From Mesorhizobium sp. WSM3860 (GTDB lineage: Bacteria > Pseudomonadota > Alphaproteobacteria > Rhizobiales > Rhizobiaceae): 64,000 nt of DNA. Where the stretch lies: contig NZ_NSGF01000011.1 of assembly GCF_002294995.1 (NCBI RefSeq), positions 124,001-188,000 of the forward strand. The letters are read 5' to 3'. Each line of letters opens with the position of its first letter. Position 1 is the first letter of the stretch. Position numbers and translations under genes: made by a program. Of the stretch, positions 44,461-53,893 are shown one piece after another. Below the pieces are notes generated by a model. It had not been told where the DNA came from. It saw only the letters and a program-made list of their open reading frames with translations, and ran no database searches.

Positions 44461-45459
44461 TCAGTCGCTGCGCCGGAAGTTGCGGATGCGGTCGAACAGC
44501 ACGGCCAGAAGGATGGCGCCGCCGATGAAGGTGCCTTGCCAGAAGGCGTTGATGCCAAGCAGGCCGAGGCTGTTGCGGATCACCTCGATCAAGGCGGCGC
44601 CGACGATGGCGCCGAAGGCGGTGCCGACGCCGCCGGCGAGGTTGGCGCCACCGATGACGGTGGCGGCAATCACCTGCAGCTCCATGCCGGTGCCGAGATT
44701 GGTGGTGACGGCGCCGAGCCAGCCGGTCTGGATGATGCCGGCGAGACCGGCCGAGAGCGCTGAGATCATGTAGACCGCGACCTTGATCTGGCGCACCGGA
44801 ACACCGGTCAGCGTGGCCGCATGCTCATTGCCGCCGATAGCGAAGATGTGCCGCCCGAACTTGGTCCAGCGCAGGATGAAGCCGGTGATCAACGCCAACA
44901 GGATCATGTAGAGCACCGGATTGGCGATGCCGAAGACCCAGGCGCCGCCGCCCAGCGCCAGAAGCTTGTCGTGGTCCGGGCCGAACTGGAAGACGACGGT
45001 GTTGTTGGAGGCGACCATGGCGAGGCTGCGCGCCACCGACAGCATGCCGAGCGTCACCACGAAGGGCGGGAAACCGAGATAGGCGATGAGCACCCCGTTG
45101 AAGGCGCCGATGGCGAGCGCGGTGGCGATCGAGGCCAGGATGCCGATCTCGATCGAATAGCCGGCATGCATGGTGACGGCCAGCACCATCGAGCACAGGC
45201 ACAGCACCGAGCCGACCGACAGGTCGATGCCGCCGGTGATGATGACGAAGGTCATGCCGAGCGCGACGATGGCGACGAAGGTGATGTTGCGGGTGATGTT
45301 GAAGAGGTTCTTCTGCGTGGCGAAGGCGTCGGTGGCGACGGACAGAAACAGGCAGGCGAGGATGACCGCGATCACCACCCAGAAGGTCTGGCTGGCAAAA
45401 AGCCGCGACAGGAAAGTGTGCTGCTTCTGCGCGATCGTCTGGTCAAGGGTGACTGCCAT
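44461..45459 (-). CDS. Sugar ABC transporter permease (RbsC-like)
   Basis: A 332-residue CUT2 permease with about ten membrane segments. The family signature is ITGGIDLSVGSVLCLCS in the first third, and NLAGGVGTAFGAIVGAALIE lies near the C-terminus. It is encoded 55 bp after the ATPase gene on the reverse strand. Its binding protein is encoded divergently at 46706, so the importer is split across a shared promoter region. Confidence 0.88.
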   Translation of the reverse strand: MAVTLDQTIAQKQHTFLSRLFASQTFWVVIAVILACLFLSVATDAFATQKNLFNITRNITFVAIVALGMTFVIITGGIDLSVGSVLCLCSMVLAVTMHAGYSIEIGILASIATALAIGAFNGVLIAYLGFPPFVVTLGMLSVARSLAMVASNNTVVFQFGPDHDKLLALGGGAWVFGIANPVLYMILLALITGFILRWTKFGRHIFAIGGNEHAATLTGVPVRQIKVAVYMISALSAGLAGIIQTGWLGAVTTNLGTGMELQVIAATVIGGANLAGGVGTAFGAIVGAALIEVIRNSLGLLGINAFWQGTFIGGAILLAVLFDRIRNFRRSD

Positions 45460-45514
45460 TATCGACCTTTCCTGCCGGCGGTGAAGGCGCCAAACGTCAA
45501 GAATTCCAGTGCTT

Positions 45515-46258
<744 letters not shown>

Positions 46259-46705
46259 CAGCCTTAAGCCTCCCCGTTTTCGCCCCTCGACTGCCTTGCC
46301 ATAATTGCCGGCGCCGCAGGGGTCTCGCGCCTCCAGCTCCTCCCGAGCAGGTGCGATAGACTCATTTAGGCAAATGCGGCCATGGGCGTCAATCAATTGT
46401 CGGGCGATTAATTTCGAGTCCCGTCGAAAAATCGGTTTTGTAGGACAAATAGGAATTGACGTTGGCGGCGAGCCGTTATTAGCTACTATTGGAGGAAGAA
46501 CTTTTCCGTCGCGAAATCGCTGCTCGGCGGAGCGACGGGCAAGATTCAGGATCCGGCCGGCGCTCATTCGAGCTGGAACGGATCGGCAAATGCTTATCGG
46601 CCCGGCTTGAGACACGAACCTTCGAGCTATTCGCGTGTTGCTTGCATCCGGGCCGATCGGTGTGGCGGGCACGTCGTGTCCGTCTGTTTTCAAGGGAGGA
46701 CTGAT
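46259..46705. promoter_or_regulatory. 447-bp divergent promoter region of the split transporter
   Basis: This gap separates the reverse ATPase/permease genes from the forward binding-protein gene. No gene is seen in it. It is AT-richer around 46375-46500 and contains one clear FadR-type palindrome (46437-46449), next to an A/T-flanked ATCGG segment. Confidence 0.6.
46437..46449. promoter_or_regulatory. FadR/GntR-type operator
   Basis: TTTGT-AGG-ACAAA is a perfect inverted repeat matching the TNGTNNNACNA consensus of FadR-subfamily GntR regulators. A second copy with the same spacing lies at 49706-49718. Two FCD-GntR genes are encoded close by. Confidence 0.65.
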
Positions 46706-47695
46706 ATGAGGAAATCACTTTTGCTCGCCGCCGTCGCCGCCATGGCGCTGGGCGCCGGGCCGGCTTTGGCCAAGAAACAGCTCGTCATTGTCGTAAAGGG
46801 CCTCGACAACCCGTTCTTCGAAGCCATCCATCAGGGCTGCGAGAAGTGGAACAAGGAGAACGCCAGCTCCGAATATGAATGCTTCTACACCGGCCCGGCA
46901 TCGACCTCGGACGAGGCCGGCGAAGCCCAGATCGTGCAGGACATGCTGAGCAAGCCGGACACGGCCGCGATGGCGATCTCGCCGTCCAACGCGCCGCTGA
47001 TCGCGCAGACGATCAAGAGCGCCAATCCGTCGATCCCGATCATGACGGTCGATGCTGACCTGGCCAAGGAAGACGCGGCGCTTCGCAAGACCTATCTCGG
47101 CACCGACAACTATCTGATGGGCAAGCGGATCGGCGAATACATCAAGAAGGCTAAGCCGAATGGCGGCACGATCTGCACGATCGAGGGCAATCCGGCCGCC
47201 GACAACATCCTGCGCCGCGCGCAGGGCATGCGCGATGCGCTGTCGGGCAAGGAAGGCCTGTCGGCGCTCGCCGGCGAAGGCGGCTGGACGGAAGTGGCGG
47301 GCTGCCCGGTGTTCACCAATGACGACGGCGCCAAGGGCGTGCAGGCGATGACCGACATCCTGGCCGCCAATCCGAAGCTCGACGCTTTCGGCATCATGGG
47401 CGGCTGGCCGCTGTTCGGCGCTCCGCAGCCCTATCGCGACCTGTTCAAGCCGATGGCCGACAAGATCGCCAAGAACGAGTTCGTCATCGGCGCCGCCGAC
47501 ACGATCGGCGACGAGGTGGCGATCGCCAGGGAAGGCCTTGTGACCGCACTGGTCGGCCAGCGGCCGTTCGAAATGGGCTACAAGGCGCCGTCGGTGATGC
47601 TCGACCTCATCCAGGGCAAGAAGGTCGACGATCCGGTCTTCACCGGCCTCGACGAATGCACCAAGGATACGGTCGACACCTGCATCCAGAAGTAG
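46706..47695 (+). CDS. Periplasmic sugar-binding protein of the split transporter
   Basis: A 329-residue Peripla_BP_4 protein. The signal peptide ends at about PALA-KKQ (residue 22). The mature start, LVIVVKGLDNPFFEAIHQGC, and the GYKAPSVMLDLIQGK C-terminal part are typical of CUT2 binding proteins. Several cysteines (QGCEKW, YECFYTG, GTICTIEG, AGCPVF, LDECTKDTVDTCIQ) are unusual and may form periplasmic disulfides. GGGAGGA precedes the ATG. It pairs with the divergent permease and ATPase. The sugar is unknown. Confidence 0.85.
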   Translation: MRKSLLLAAVAAMALGAGPALAKKQLVIVVKGLDNPFFEAIHQGCEKWNKENASSEYECFYTGPASTSDEAGEAQIVQDMLSKPDTAAMAISPSNAPLIAQTIKSANPSIPIMTVDADLAKEDAALRKTYLGTDNYLMGKRIGEYIKKAKPNGGTICTIEGNPAADNILRRAQGMRDALSGKEGLSALAGEGGWTEVAGCPVFTNDDGAKGVQAMTDILAANPKLDAFGIMGGWPLFGAPQPYRDLFKPMADKIAKNEFVIGAADTIGDEVAIAREGLVTALVGQRPFEMGYKAPSVMLDLIQGKKVDDPVFTGLDECTKDTVDTCIQK

Positions 47696-47707
47696 GCTTC
47701 GATCCCC

Positions 47708-47731
47708 GGGGCGCCCTTCGAAGGGCGCCCC
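47708..47731 (+). terminator. Strong hairpin after the binding-protein gene
   Basis: A fully palindromic 24-bp sequence (GGGGCGCCCTT with AAGGGCGCCCC) lies 12 bp after the stop and is followed by TTCC rather than a long T-run. It is either a terminator or an mRNA-stabilising stem. Confidence 0.65.
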
Positions 47732-47868
47732 TTCCACCTTTCGCCAGGACTAAATGGACGCGGCCTTGCCGGGGCGGCGGGGCCAAAAGTTCTTTGCGCC
47801 CAGAATTTCTTATCCGGCAGAGTTTTGCGGGCGTCTTGGAGCCCGCGACAGGAGGCACCGGGACGCGG

Positions 47869-48636
47869 ATGCCAAGGGAAAAGTCTGGGAAGCGCTTAGC
47901 CGAGCCTACACAGCCGGCCACGGTACGACGACCCGAGGCGACGCGGATCGCCGGCCTCAGCGTGCACGCATCGCTCGCCGGCGAGATCGGCCTCAGGATC
48001 GTGCGCGGCGACTATCCGCCCGGAACTGTCCTGCCCAACGAAGCCAAATGGTCGGAAACCTTCAATGTCAGCCGCTCGGCGGTGCGCGAGGCCATCAAAA
48101 TGCTGATGGCCAAGAGCCTGCTCGCGTCCCGCCCCAAGATCGGCAGTTGGGTCGAGCCGAGGGAGCGCTGGAACCTGCTCGACCGGGACGTGCTCGCCTG
48201 GTACGCGACCTCGCCCGACCGCGAGGTGTTTCTCAGAACGGTGCAGGAGTTCCGCCATATCATCGAGCCTGAGGCGGCCGCCTTCGCGGCGCTGCGGCGC
48301 TCCGACGAGCAGATGGTCGAAATCAGCCAGGCGTGCCGCGAAATGGGAGAGGCGGCGCATATCCAGGAGCGCACGCGCGCCGATACGCGGTTCCATCTCG
48401 CCATCCTGCGCGCCTCGGGCAATGAGCTGCTGGTGCCGCTCGGCGTGCTGATCGAATCGGCGCTCGATCATCTCTTCGTCTTCGTCACGCGCGAGCACAG
48501 CGACCAGCGGCGGGCCCAGTCCCTGCACGAGGCGATCGAGCGGAACATCCGCCTGCAGCGCCCGGCCGCGGCGAGAAGCGCAGTGCACAGGCTTCTCGCC
48601 AATACCGACGAGGTGATCGAGCTCTCGAGACGTTGA
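47869..48636 (+). CDS. FCD-domain GntR regulator, copy 1
   Basis: A 255-residue FadR-subfamily regulator. The winged helix reads EIGLRIVRGDYPPGTVLPNE to FNVSRSAVREAIKMLMAKSL, and the FCD helical domain from about residue 110 has RTVQEFRHIIEPEAAAFAAL and the metal-binding-type RADTRFHLAIL segment. The start at 47869 follows AGGAGG at a rather long spacing. It is nearly identical to the regulator at 50749-51525. It probably binds the TTTGTNNNACAAA-type sites beside the transporter and the dehydrogenase pair. Confidence 0.85.
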   Translation: MPREKSGKRLAEPTQPATVRRPEATRIAGLSVHASLAGEIGLRIVRGDYPPGTVLPNEAKWSETFNVSRSAVREAIKMLMAKSLLASRPKIGSWVEPRERWNLLDRDVLAWYATSPDREVFLRTVQEFRHIIEPEAAAFAALRRSDEQMVEISQACREMGEAAHIQERTRADTRFHLAILRASGNELLVPLGVLIESALDHLFVFVTREHSDQRRAQSLHEAIERNIRLQRPAAARSAVHRLLANTDEVIELSRR

Positions 48637-48655
48637 GAGGGCTTGGCCGCGGCTT

Positions 48656-49594
48656 TCAGATCGTCTGCTTTTTTCCGTCCTTCGACGGCATCAGGTCGAC
48701 GCCGTTGACCTTGCCGATATGGGTGGCCAGCATCGGCACATACTGCTCGGCCGGCCCCGCCGCGAAGGCGGTCGCGAACGAGTTCTTGGTGGCGTTGCCA
48801 AGCGGATTGGCGAGGCCGGCAACGCCCGCCATCGATTCCAGATAGGTCAAATCCTTGAAGGCATTGGCGATGGAGAATTTGTGGGCGTCGCGGTCGCCTT
48901 CCAGCGTCCAGCGCATGAAAGTCTGGTAGAAGCCGCAATCCATGCGGCCGTTGCGGATGACGCTATCGAAGCGGGGCGGCGAGATGCCGACCTTCTGCGC
49001 CAGCGCCAAGGCTTCCGAATAGATCGCCGCGTAGCCCAGCGAGATGAAGTTGTTGAGCAGCTTCATGCGGTGGCCGTCGCCGGTGTCGCCGATATGGACG
49101 ATGCGGCCGGCCCAGGTTTCGATCACCGGCTTCAACCTTGCGAACACCGCGTCGGGCGCGCCGACCATGGCATCGAGCGTGCCTTCCCAGGCCTCCTTCG
49201 GCGTGCGGCTGAGCGGCGCGTCGACATAGTCGACGCCAAGCGCCTTGAGTTCGGCGGCCAACGCGACGGTGGAGACGGGGTCGGATGTCGAGCAATCGAC
49301 GACCACCGAGCCTTGCTTCAGACCTTCCTTCAGCCCACCGGGACCGCGGATGATCGCCTCGACCTCGCGCGAGCCGGTGACACAGATAAAGACGATGTCG
49401 GAGGCCGCTGCCACTTCTTTGGACGTGGCCACTTCCTTTGCGCCGCGGCTAGCCAAGTCATCGGCCGGCTTGCGGTTCTTGCGGCCGAGGAAGGTGAGCG
49501 GATAGCCCTTGTCGACGATGTTCTTGGCAATGCCATGCCCCATCAGGCCGAGGCCGATGAAACCGATGTTTTCGCGGGCAGCGGTGGTGGTCAT
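48656..49594 (-). CDS. 3-hydroxyisobutyrate-dehydrogenase-family oxidoreductase
   Basis: A 312-residue beta-hydroxyacid dehydrogenase. The N-terminal NAD motif is GFIGLGLMGHGIAKN. The substrate segment is DAPLSRTPKEAWEGTLDAMVGA, where relatives have DAPVSGG. The catalytic Lys is in HRMKLLNNFISLG. It oxidises or reduces a short 3-hydroxyacid or sugar acid such as tartronate or a 2-keto-sugar acid (family knowledge). It diverges from the epimerase-like gene across a region with a FadR-type operator, so both are probably co-regulated with the sugar transporter. Confidence 0.83.
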   Translation of the reverse strand: MTTTAARENIGFIGLGLMGHGIAKNIVDKGYPLTFLGRKNRKPADDLASRGAKEVATSKEVAAASDIVFICVTGSREVEAIIRGPGGLKEGLKQGSVVVDCSTSDPVSTVALAAELKALGVDYVDAPLSRTPKEAWEGTLDAMVGAPDAVFARLKPVIETWAGRIVHIGDTGDGHRMKLLNNFISLGYAAIYSEALALAQKVGISPPRFDSVIRNGRMDCGFYQTFMRWTLEGDRDAHKFSIANAFKDLTYLESMAGVAGLANPLGNATKNSFATAFAAGPAEQYVPMLATHIGKVNGVDLMPSKDGKKQTI

Positions 49595-49705
49595 GTCGTT
49601 TCGTTCCTGTCTTTCCTGATGGTCGGCGCCGCCGCCTCCGGCCGGCGAGCATGGCTGGAGAAGGTTTTCGCGGATCGCGGTTGGCAGGCCGTTGCTGAAT
49701 GCCTT

Positions 49706-49718
49706 ATTGTCTGACAAT
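49706..49718. promoter_or_regulatory. FadR/GntR-type operator between two dehydrogenase genes
   Basis: ATTGT-CTG-ACAAT is a perfect inverted repeat with the same TTGTNNNACAA core as the site at 46437-46449. It lies in the 156-bp divergent promoter between the 3-hydroxyisobutyrate-dehydrogenase-like gene and the SDR gene. Confidence 0.65.
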
Positions 49719-49750
49719 ACACATAATCCTTGAGCAATGTGGAGTGCAAA

Positions 49751-50647
49751 ATGACGAAGCGGATCATGTTCACCGGCGGCAGCGGCAAGGCCGGCCGCCA
49801 TGTCGTGCAGTATCTGGTCGAGCATGGCTGCCAGGTGCTCAACATCGACACCAAGCCGCTCGACAACCCGAAGGTGCGCACGCTGATCACCGACATCACC
49901 TACAGCGGCCAGGTGTTCAACGCGCTGTCGAGCTATGCGGGGCTGCATGAATTCGATCCGTCGCTGCGCGCGCAGCCGGTCGATGCCGTGGTGCATTTTG
50001 CCGCCATCCCGCGCATCATGATCACGCCGGACAACGAGGTGTTCCGCATCAACGCGATGGGCACCTACAACGTCATCGAAGCGGCGGTGAAACTCGGCAT
50101 CCGCAAGGTGATCATCGCCTCCAGCGAGACGACCTACGGCCTGGTCTTCGCCAACGAGCCGCGCAATCCGACGCATTTCCCGCTCGACGAGGACTATGAC
50201 GTCGATCCGATGGACAGCTACGCCCTGTCCAAGATCGTCAACGAAAAGACGGCGCGCGCCTTCGCGCTGCGCAGCGGTTTCGATATCTATGCGCTGCGCA
50301 TCGGCAACGTCATCGAGCCGCATGAATATGCGCTGTTCCCGAAATGGTTTGCCGATCCCGGCTTCCGCAAGCGCATTGCCTGGAGCTATATCGACGCCCG
50401 CGATCTCGGCCAGATCACCTTGCGCGCCATTGAGAAGGATGGGCTGGGTTATCAGGTGTTCAACGCCGCCAACGACGACACCTCGTCCGACCTGCCGACG
50501 GCCGAGCTTCTGAACCGTTTCTATCCTGGCGTGCCGGTGAAAGCCGAACTCGGTGAATTCGAGACGCTGCTGTCTAACCGCAAGGCGCGGGACGTGCTCG
50601 GCTTCCGCCCCGAACATAGCTGGCGCAAATACGTCAAAACAGCGTGA
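49751..50647 (+). CDS. NAD-dependent epimerase/dehydratase (extended SDR)
   Basis: A 298-residue extended short-chain dehydrogenase. The cofactor motif is TGGSGKAGRHV at the N-terminus, HFAAIP is the second strand motif, and the active site is SSETTYG with YALSK (Tyr and Lys). It may oxidise a sugar or epimerise a nucleotide sugar. The setting next to a sugar importer and a hydroxyacid dehydrogenase favours catabolic sugar oxidation, by inference. The ATG at 49751 has GGAG upstream; a TTG 21 bp earlier was rejected. Confidence 0.8.
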   Translation: MTKRIMFTGGSGKAGRHVVQYLVEHGCQVLNIDTKPLDNPKVRTLITDITYSGQVFNALSSYAGLHEFDPSLRAQPVDAVVHFAAIPRIMITPDNEVFRINAMGTYNVIEAAVKLGIRKVIIASSETTYGLVFANEPRNPTHFPLDEDYDVDPMDSYALSKIVNEKTARAFALRSGFDIYALRIGNVIEPHEYALFPKWFADPGFRKRIAWSYIDARDLGQITLRAIEKDGLGYQVFNAANDDTSSDLPTAELLNRFYPGVPVKAELGEFETLLSNRKARDVLGFRPEHSWRKYVKTA

Positions 50648-50748
50648 GGGCCGACAAACATAGGTTGAGCTGTGCACATCGCGGCGTCTAGCGACTAAGC
50701 CGGCCTTGCCGTGCTTGACAGCTTCTGAAAACCGGACTTTCTGGACAT

Positions 50749-51525
50749 ATGCGGGACGCAAAGCCGAACAACGAAAAAAGGCCGACGAAAGCGGCATCCG
50801 CCGAGCGTATGGCTGGAGTTCGCCGGCCAGACGCGCCGCGCATTCCTGGTGCCAGCGTGCATACGTCGCTGGCCAGCGAAATCGGCCTTCGGATCGTGCG
50901 CGGCGACTATCCGCCGGGCACCATCCTGCCCAATGAAGCCAAATGGTCGGAGACCTTCGACGTCAGCCGCTCGGCGGTGCGCGAGGCGATCAAGATGCTG
51001 ATGGCCAAGAGCCTTCTGGCATCACGTCCGAAGATCGGCAGCTGGGTTGAGCCGAAGGAGCGCTGGAACCTGCTCGACCGCGACGTGCTCTCCTGGTACG
51101 CGACGTCGCCGGATCGCGAGGTGTTCCTGAAGACGGTGCAGGAATTCCGCCACATCATCGAGCCCGAGGCGACGGCCTTTGCCGCAATGCGGCGGACCGA
51201 TGAGCAGATGGCCGAGATCACCCAGGCCTGCCGCGAGATGGGCGAGGCGACCAATTTGCAGGAGCGGACGCGCGCCGACACGCGCTTCCACCTCGCCATC
51301 CTCCGGGCGTCCGGCAACGACCTCCTGGTGCCGCTGGGCGTCCTGATCGAATCCGCCTTCAATCATCTCTTCGCCTATACGACACGCGAGCTGGACGACC
51401 TGCAGCACGCCCAGAAACTGCACGAAGCGATCGAGAGGAACATCCGGCTGCAACGGCCGGATGCGGCGCGCAACGCCGTGCGCAAGCTGCTCGCGAATAC
51501 CGACGACGTCATCCGCTCGCGCTAA
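50749..51525 (+). CDS. FCD-domain GntR regulator, copy 2
   Basis: A 258-residue FadR-subfamily regulator almost identical, from about residue 36 to the end, to the one at 47869-48636. The DNA-recognition stretch (VSRSAVREAIKMLMAKSL) is unchanged, so both should recognise the same operator. Differences cluster at the N-terminus and in the last ligand-domain helices. ATG at 50749 and an ATG 60 bp later are both possible starts. It follows the SDR gene by about 100 bp. Confidence 0.83.
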   Translation: MRDAKPNNEKRPTKAASAERMAGVRRPDAPRIPGASVHTSLASEIGLRIVRGDYPPGTILPNEAKWSETFDVSRSAVREAIKMLMAKSLLASRPKIGSWVEPKERWNLLDRDVLSWYATSPDREVFLKTVQEFRHIIEPEATAFAAMRRTDEQMAEITQACREMGEATNLQERTRADTRFHLAILRASGNDLLVPLGVLIESAFNHLFAYTTRELDDLQHAQKLHEAIERNIRLQRPDAARNAVRKLLANTDDVIRSR

Positions 51526-51570
51526 GGCCTGCCGATACCCAGGTGAGGCCCGGTCTGAGCTCGACAGTCC

Positions 51571-51858
51571 TTAGTCTTCCTTTTCGCGCCCGAAAGCGAC
51601 GCGCAATTCGTCCTTAGCCCTTTCCAGAACCTGCTTTCGCGATTCCGGCAGGTTCCTGCCGGCGCGGTTGATATAGAAATTCAGCATCGACATCGCGGAT
51701 CGGAACGGCTCCGCCTTGCGGCGATGGCTGTGCTCAGCCGAGCGCTTCAGCGACGTGGCGACCTTCTTGGCATCGTCGGATTCGAAAATATGCTCCTCGA
51801 GATCCAGCGCATCGCTGTGCTCGGTCACTTCGGCCGACCATTTTTTCTTGGCGGTCAT
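51571..51858 (-). CDS. DUF3175-family protein
   Basis: A 95-residue charged protein matching what I recall of DUF3175: KKWSAEVTEHSDALDLEEHIFESDD, SLKRSAEHSHRRK and SAMSMLNFYINRAGRNLP. No function is known to me. It has no signal peptide or membrane segment, so it is cytoplasmic. GGAGG precedes the ATG at 51858. A longer in-frame reading upstream crosses the tandem repeat at 51872-51919 and was rejected. Confidence 0.8.
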   Translation of the reverse strand: MTAKKKWSAEVTEHSDALDLEEHIFESDDAKKVATSLKRSAEHSHRRKAEPFRSAMSMLNFYINRAGRNLPESRKQVLERAKDELRVAFGREKED

Positions 51859-51871
51859 GGCGAACCTCCTT

Positions 51872-51919
51872 CCTTGGGGCACAACTATCCTTGGGCACAA
51901 CGCTTCCTTGGGGCACAAC
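51872..51919. repeat. Three-copy 17-bp-period direct repeat
   Basis: CCTTGGGGCACAAC at 51872-51885 and 51906-51919, and CCTTGGGCACAAC at 51889-51901, recur every 17 bp in front of the DUF3175 gene. Regular spacing suggests a protein-binding array or slippage-derived repeat. Confidence 0.7.
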
Positions 51920-52048
51920 TCTGGGCGGCATGGCCGGTTCCCGATTGCTGGAACCACGGATTTGTCCCTTGTGGCGCTGCTCGGCACGGGGATGCGCCGA
52001 TACTTGGGGTGAAACCGCCGGTCACCAACAAGCGCGGACAGGAAAGGT

Positions 52049-53281
52049 GTGACGACAACAGTCTCCAGCCGGGCAGATGGCCCCAGCATCGACAGCGCCT
52101 ATGCATGGATGCGGCTCGGCGTCTCGATGCTTTTGTCGACGATCGGCGGCGCCGGCATGTGGGCGGTGGTCGTCGTTCTGCCCGCCGTGCAGGCCGAATT
52201 CGGCGTCGACAGGGCCGCGGCTTCGATGCCTTATACGGCGACCATGGTCGGCTTCGCCGCCGGCAATATGCTGGTCGGACGCGCCATCGACCGCATGGGT
52301 TACTGGATCCCGGCGCTCGTCTCTGCGATTGCGCTCGGCGCGGGCTTCCTGCTCGCCTCGCTAACCAACTCGATCCTTGCGTTCACCCTTGTCCAGGGGC
52401 TTCTGATCGGTCTCGGCACATCGGCGATCTTCGGCCCGTTGATCGCCGACATCTCGCACTGGTTCAACCGACGCCGCGGCGTCGCGGTGACCGCGGCCGC
52501 ATCCGGCAGCTATCTTGCCGGAGCAGTCTGGCCGACGGTGATGCCCTATGTCATGCAAGGCGAAGGCTGGCGTTTCACCTATGCCGCGATCGGCATCTTC
52601 TGCCTCGCCACCATGGTGCCGCTGGTGCTGATGCTGCGCCGCGGCGCGCCGCGCGAAGCCACCCATGGCTCGCCGGGCAGCCGGCCGACGCAGCCAATCT
52701 CGCTGTCGCCGGCGGCGTTGCAGATGTTGCTGGTGATTGCCGGCTTCGGCTGCTGCATGGCGATGTCGATGCCGCAGGTGCACATCGTCGCCTATTGCAT
52801 GGATCTCGGCTACGGCGTCGCGCGCGGCGCCGACATGCTGTCGATCATGCTGGCGGCGGGCGTTGTCAGCCGCATTGGTTCAGGTTTTCTCGCCGATCGC
52901 ATCGGCGCGGTGAAAACCTTGATCATCGGCTCGGCGCTGCAATGCCTGTCGCTGCTGTTCTACATTCCCTTCGACGGGCTGGCTTCGCTCTATGTGGTTT
53001 CGCTGGTGTTCGGCCTGTCGCAAGGCGGCATCGTTCCCTGCTATGCGATCATCGTGCGCGACTACATGCCGGCCAAGGAAGCCGGCCAGCGCGTCGGCAT
53101 CGTCCTGATGGCGACGATCTTCGGCATGGCCGTCGGCGGCTGGATGTCGGGCTGGATCTACGACCTCACCGGCTCCTATGCCGCCGCCTTCCTCAACGGC
53201 ATCGCCTGGAACCTTGTCAATCTCGCGGCGATCTTGCTGCTTATGTGGAGAGCCAACCGCAGTGCTGCGGCAATGGCCTGA
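52049..53281 (+). CDS. MFS transporter, monocarboxylate/OFA-like
   Basis: A 410-residue carrier with about twelve hydrophobic segments. The first half starts at STIGGAGMWAVVVVLPAVQAEF and includes GRAIDRMGYWIP (motif A-like); the central loop lies around LRRGAPREATHGSPG. The fold pattern suits transport of small organic acids. The start is GTG at 52049 with GGAAAGGT upstream; the next Met lies inside the first helix region. It stands alone between the DUF3175 gene and a non-coding region. Confidence 0.78.
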   Translation: MTTTVSSRADGPSIDSAYAWMRLGVSMLLSTIGGAGMWAVVVVLPAVQAEFGVDRAAASMPYTATMVGFAAGNMLVGRAIDRMGYWIPALVSAIALGAGFLLASLTNSILAFTLVQGLLIGLGTSAIFGPLIADISHWFNRRRGVAVTAAASGSYLAGAVWPTVMPYVMQGEGWRFTYAAIGIFCLATMVPLVLMLRRGAPREATHGSPGSRPTQPISLSPAALQMLLVIAGFGCCMAMSMPQVHIVAYCMDLGYGVARGADMLSIMLAAGVVSRIGSGFLADRIGAVKTLIIGSALQCLSLLFYIPFDGLASLYVVSLVFGLSQGGIVPCYAIIVRDYMPAKEAGQRVGIVLMATIFGMAVGGWMSGWIYDLTGSYAAAFLNGIAWNLVNLAAILLLMWRANRSAAAMA

Positions 53282-53893
53282 CGCAGCGCGAACAGCAAGG
53301 CTCCGCTTGAAGGGACCGGGGCTGTGGGACGCCAGTCGTCGATCGGGAGCGGCAATTGCCGGTTGATGTGGCGGCATTGGCGGAGACGAGCATATCGCTG
53401 CGGCGCTTTGCGGATGGGGAAGGCTGAGCTTGTCGTCGACCAAGCCGCGCTCGCGCCGTAGTGGCGGGCGCGAGCCGCGTCGATGAGAATGCAAAGGCTG
53501 AATACTCAAGCGCATCTAGTTTGGGCGGGCGTGACGCGGCGCGCCTCAATAGGCTTCAAGCAAATCAGAAGAAGGCGACGAAAAGCCGTCGCGACTTTTC
53601 ATCATATTATCAATCGCTCAGAGTTGGAGGGGCAGCAAATGATTGTCAACGGGCTCCTCAACCTGGCCGTTGCAAGGAGGTCTACCAGCACAAGGGGAGG
53701 GCTGTGCGGGGCGACGGCCGAACTCGTCCGCGCTTTTTTCGCGTGACGTCGCGCCCGAACACTGGACGCAGCAGACTATTTACTTGGACCGGCTTTGGGC
53801 GGAATATTGCGAAGTGGGAGGAAGCACTCGGAAGATCCCCTGAATAAATGCGCTCGAACGGCTTCCGCCCGTTGAATGCAAGGGAGGATAATC
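53282..53893. other. 612-bp region without an intact gene
   Basis: No complete reading frame with good coding character is seen between the MFS stop and the next binding-protein gene. It contains a short LacI-like remnant (53430-53486) and the promoter of the downstream transporter operon. An AACGG/CCGTT half-palindrome lies just before the gene's ribosome binding site. Confidence 0.6.
53430..53486 (+). pseudogene. N-terminal remnant of a LacI-family regulator
   Basis: Read from TTG 53430 with GGGGAAGG upstream, the frame gives LSSTKPRSRRSGGR and stops at TGA 53484-53486 after EPRR. This is very close to the N-terminus of the intact LacI regulator at 58326 (TKPRSRRGGGRPTIADVA). The helix-turn-helix and the rest of the gene are gone, suggesting deletion of a regulator that once preceded the operon. 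Confidence 0.4.

Noticed and set aside
53480..53893. Short forward frames upstream of the binding-protein gene
   Set aside because: They lack ribosome binding sites, have atypical composition and no recognisable motif. I treat the stretch as non-coding.
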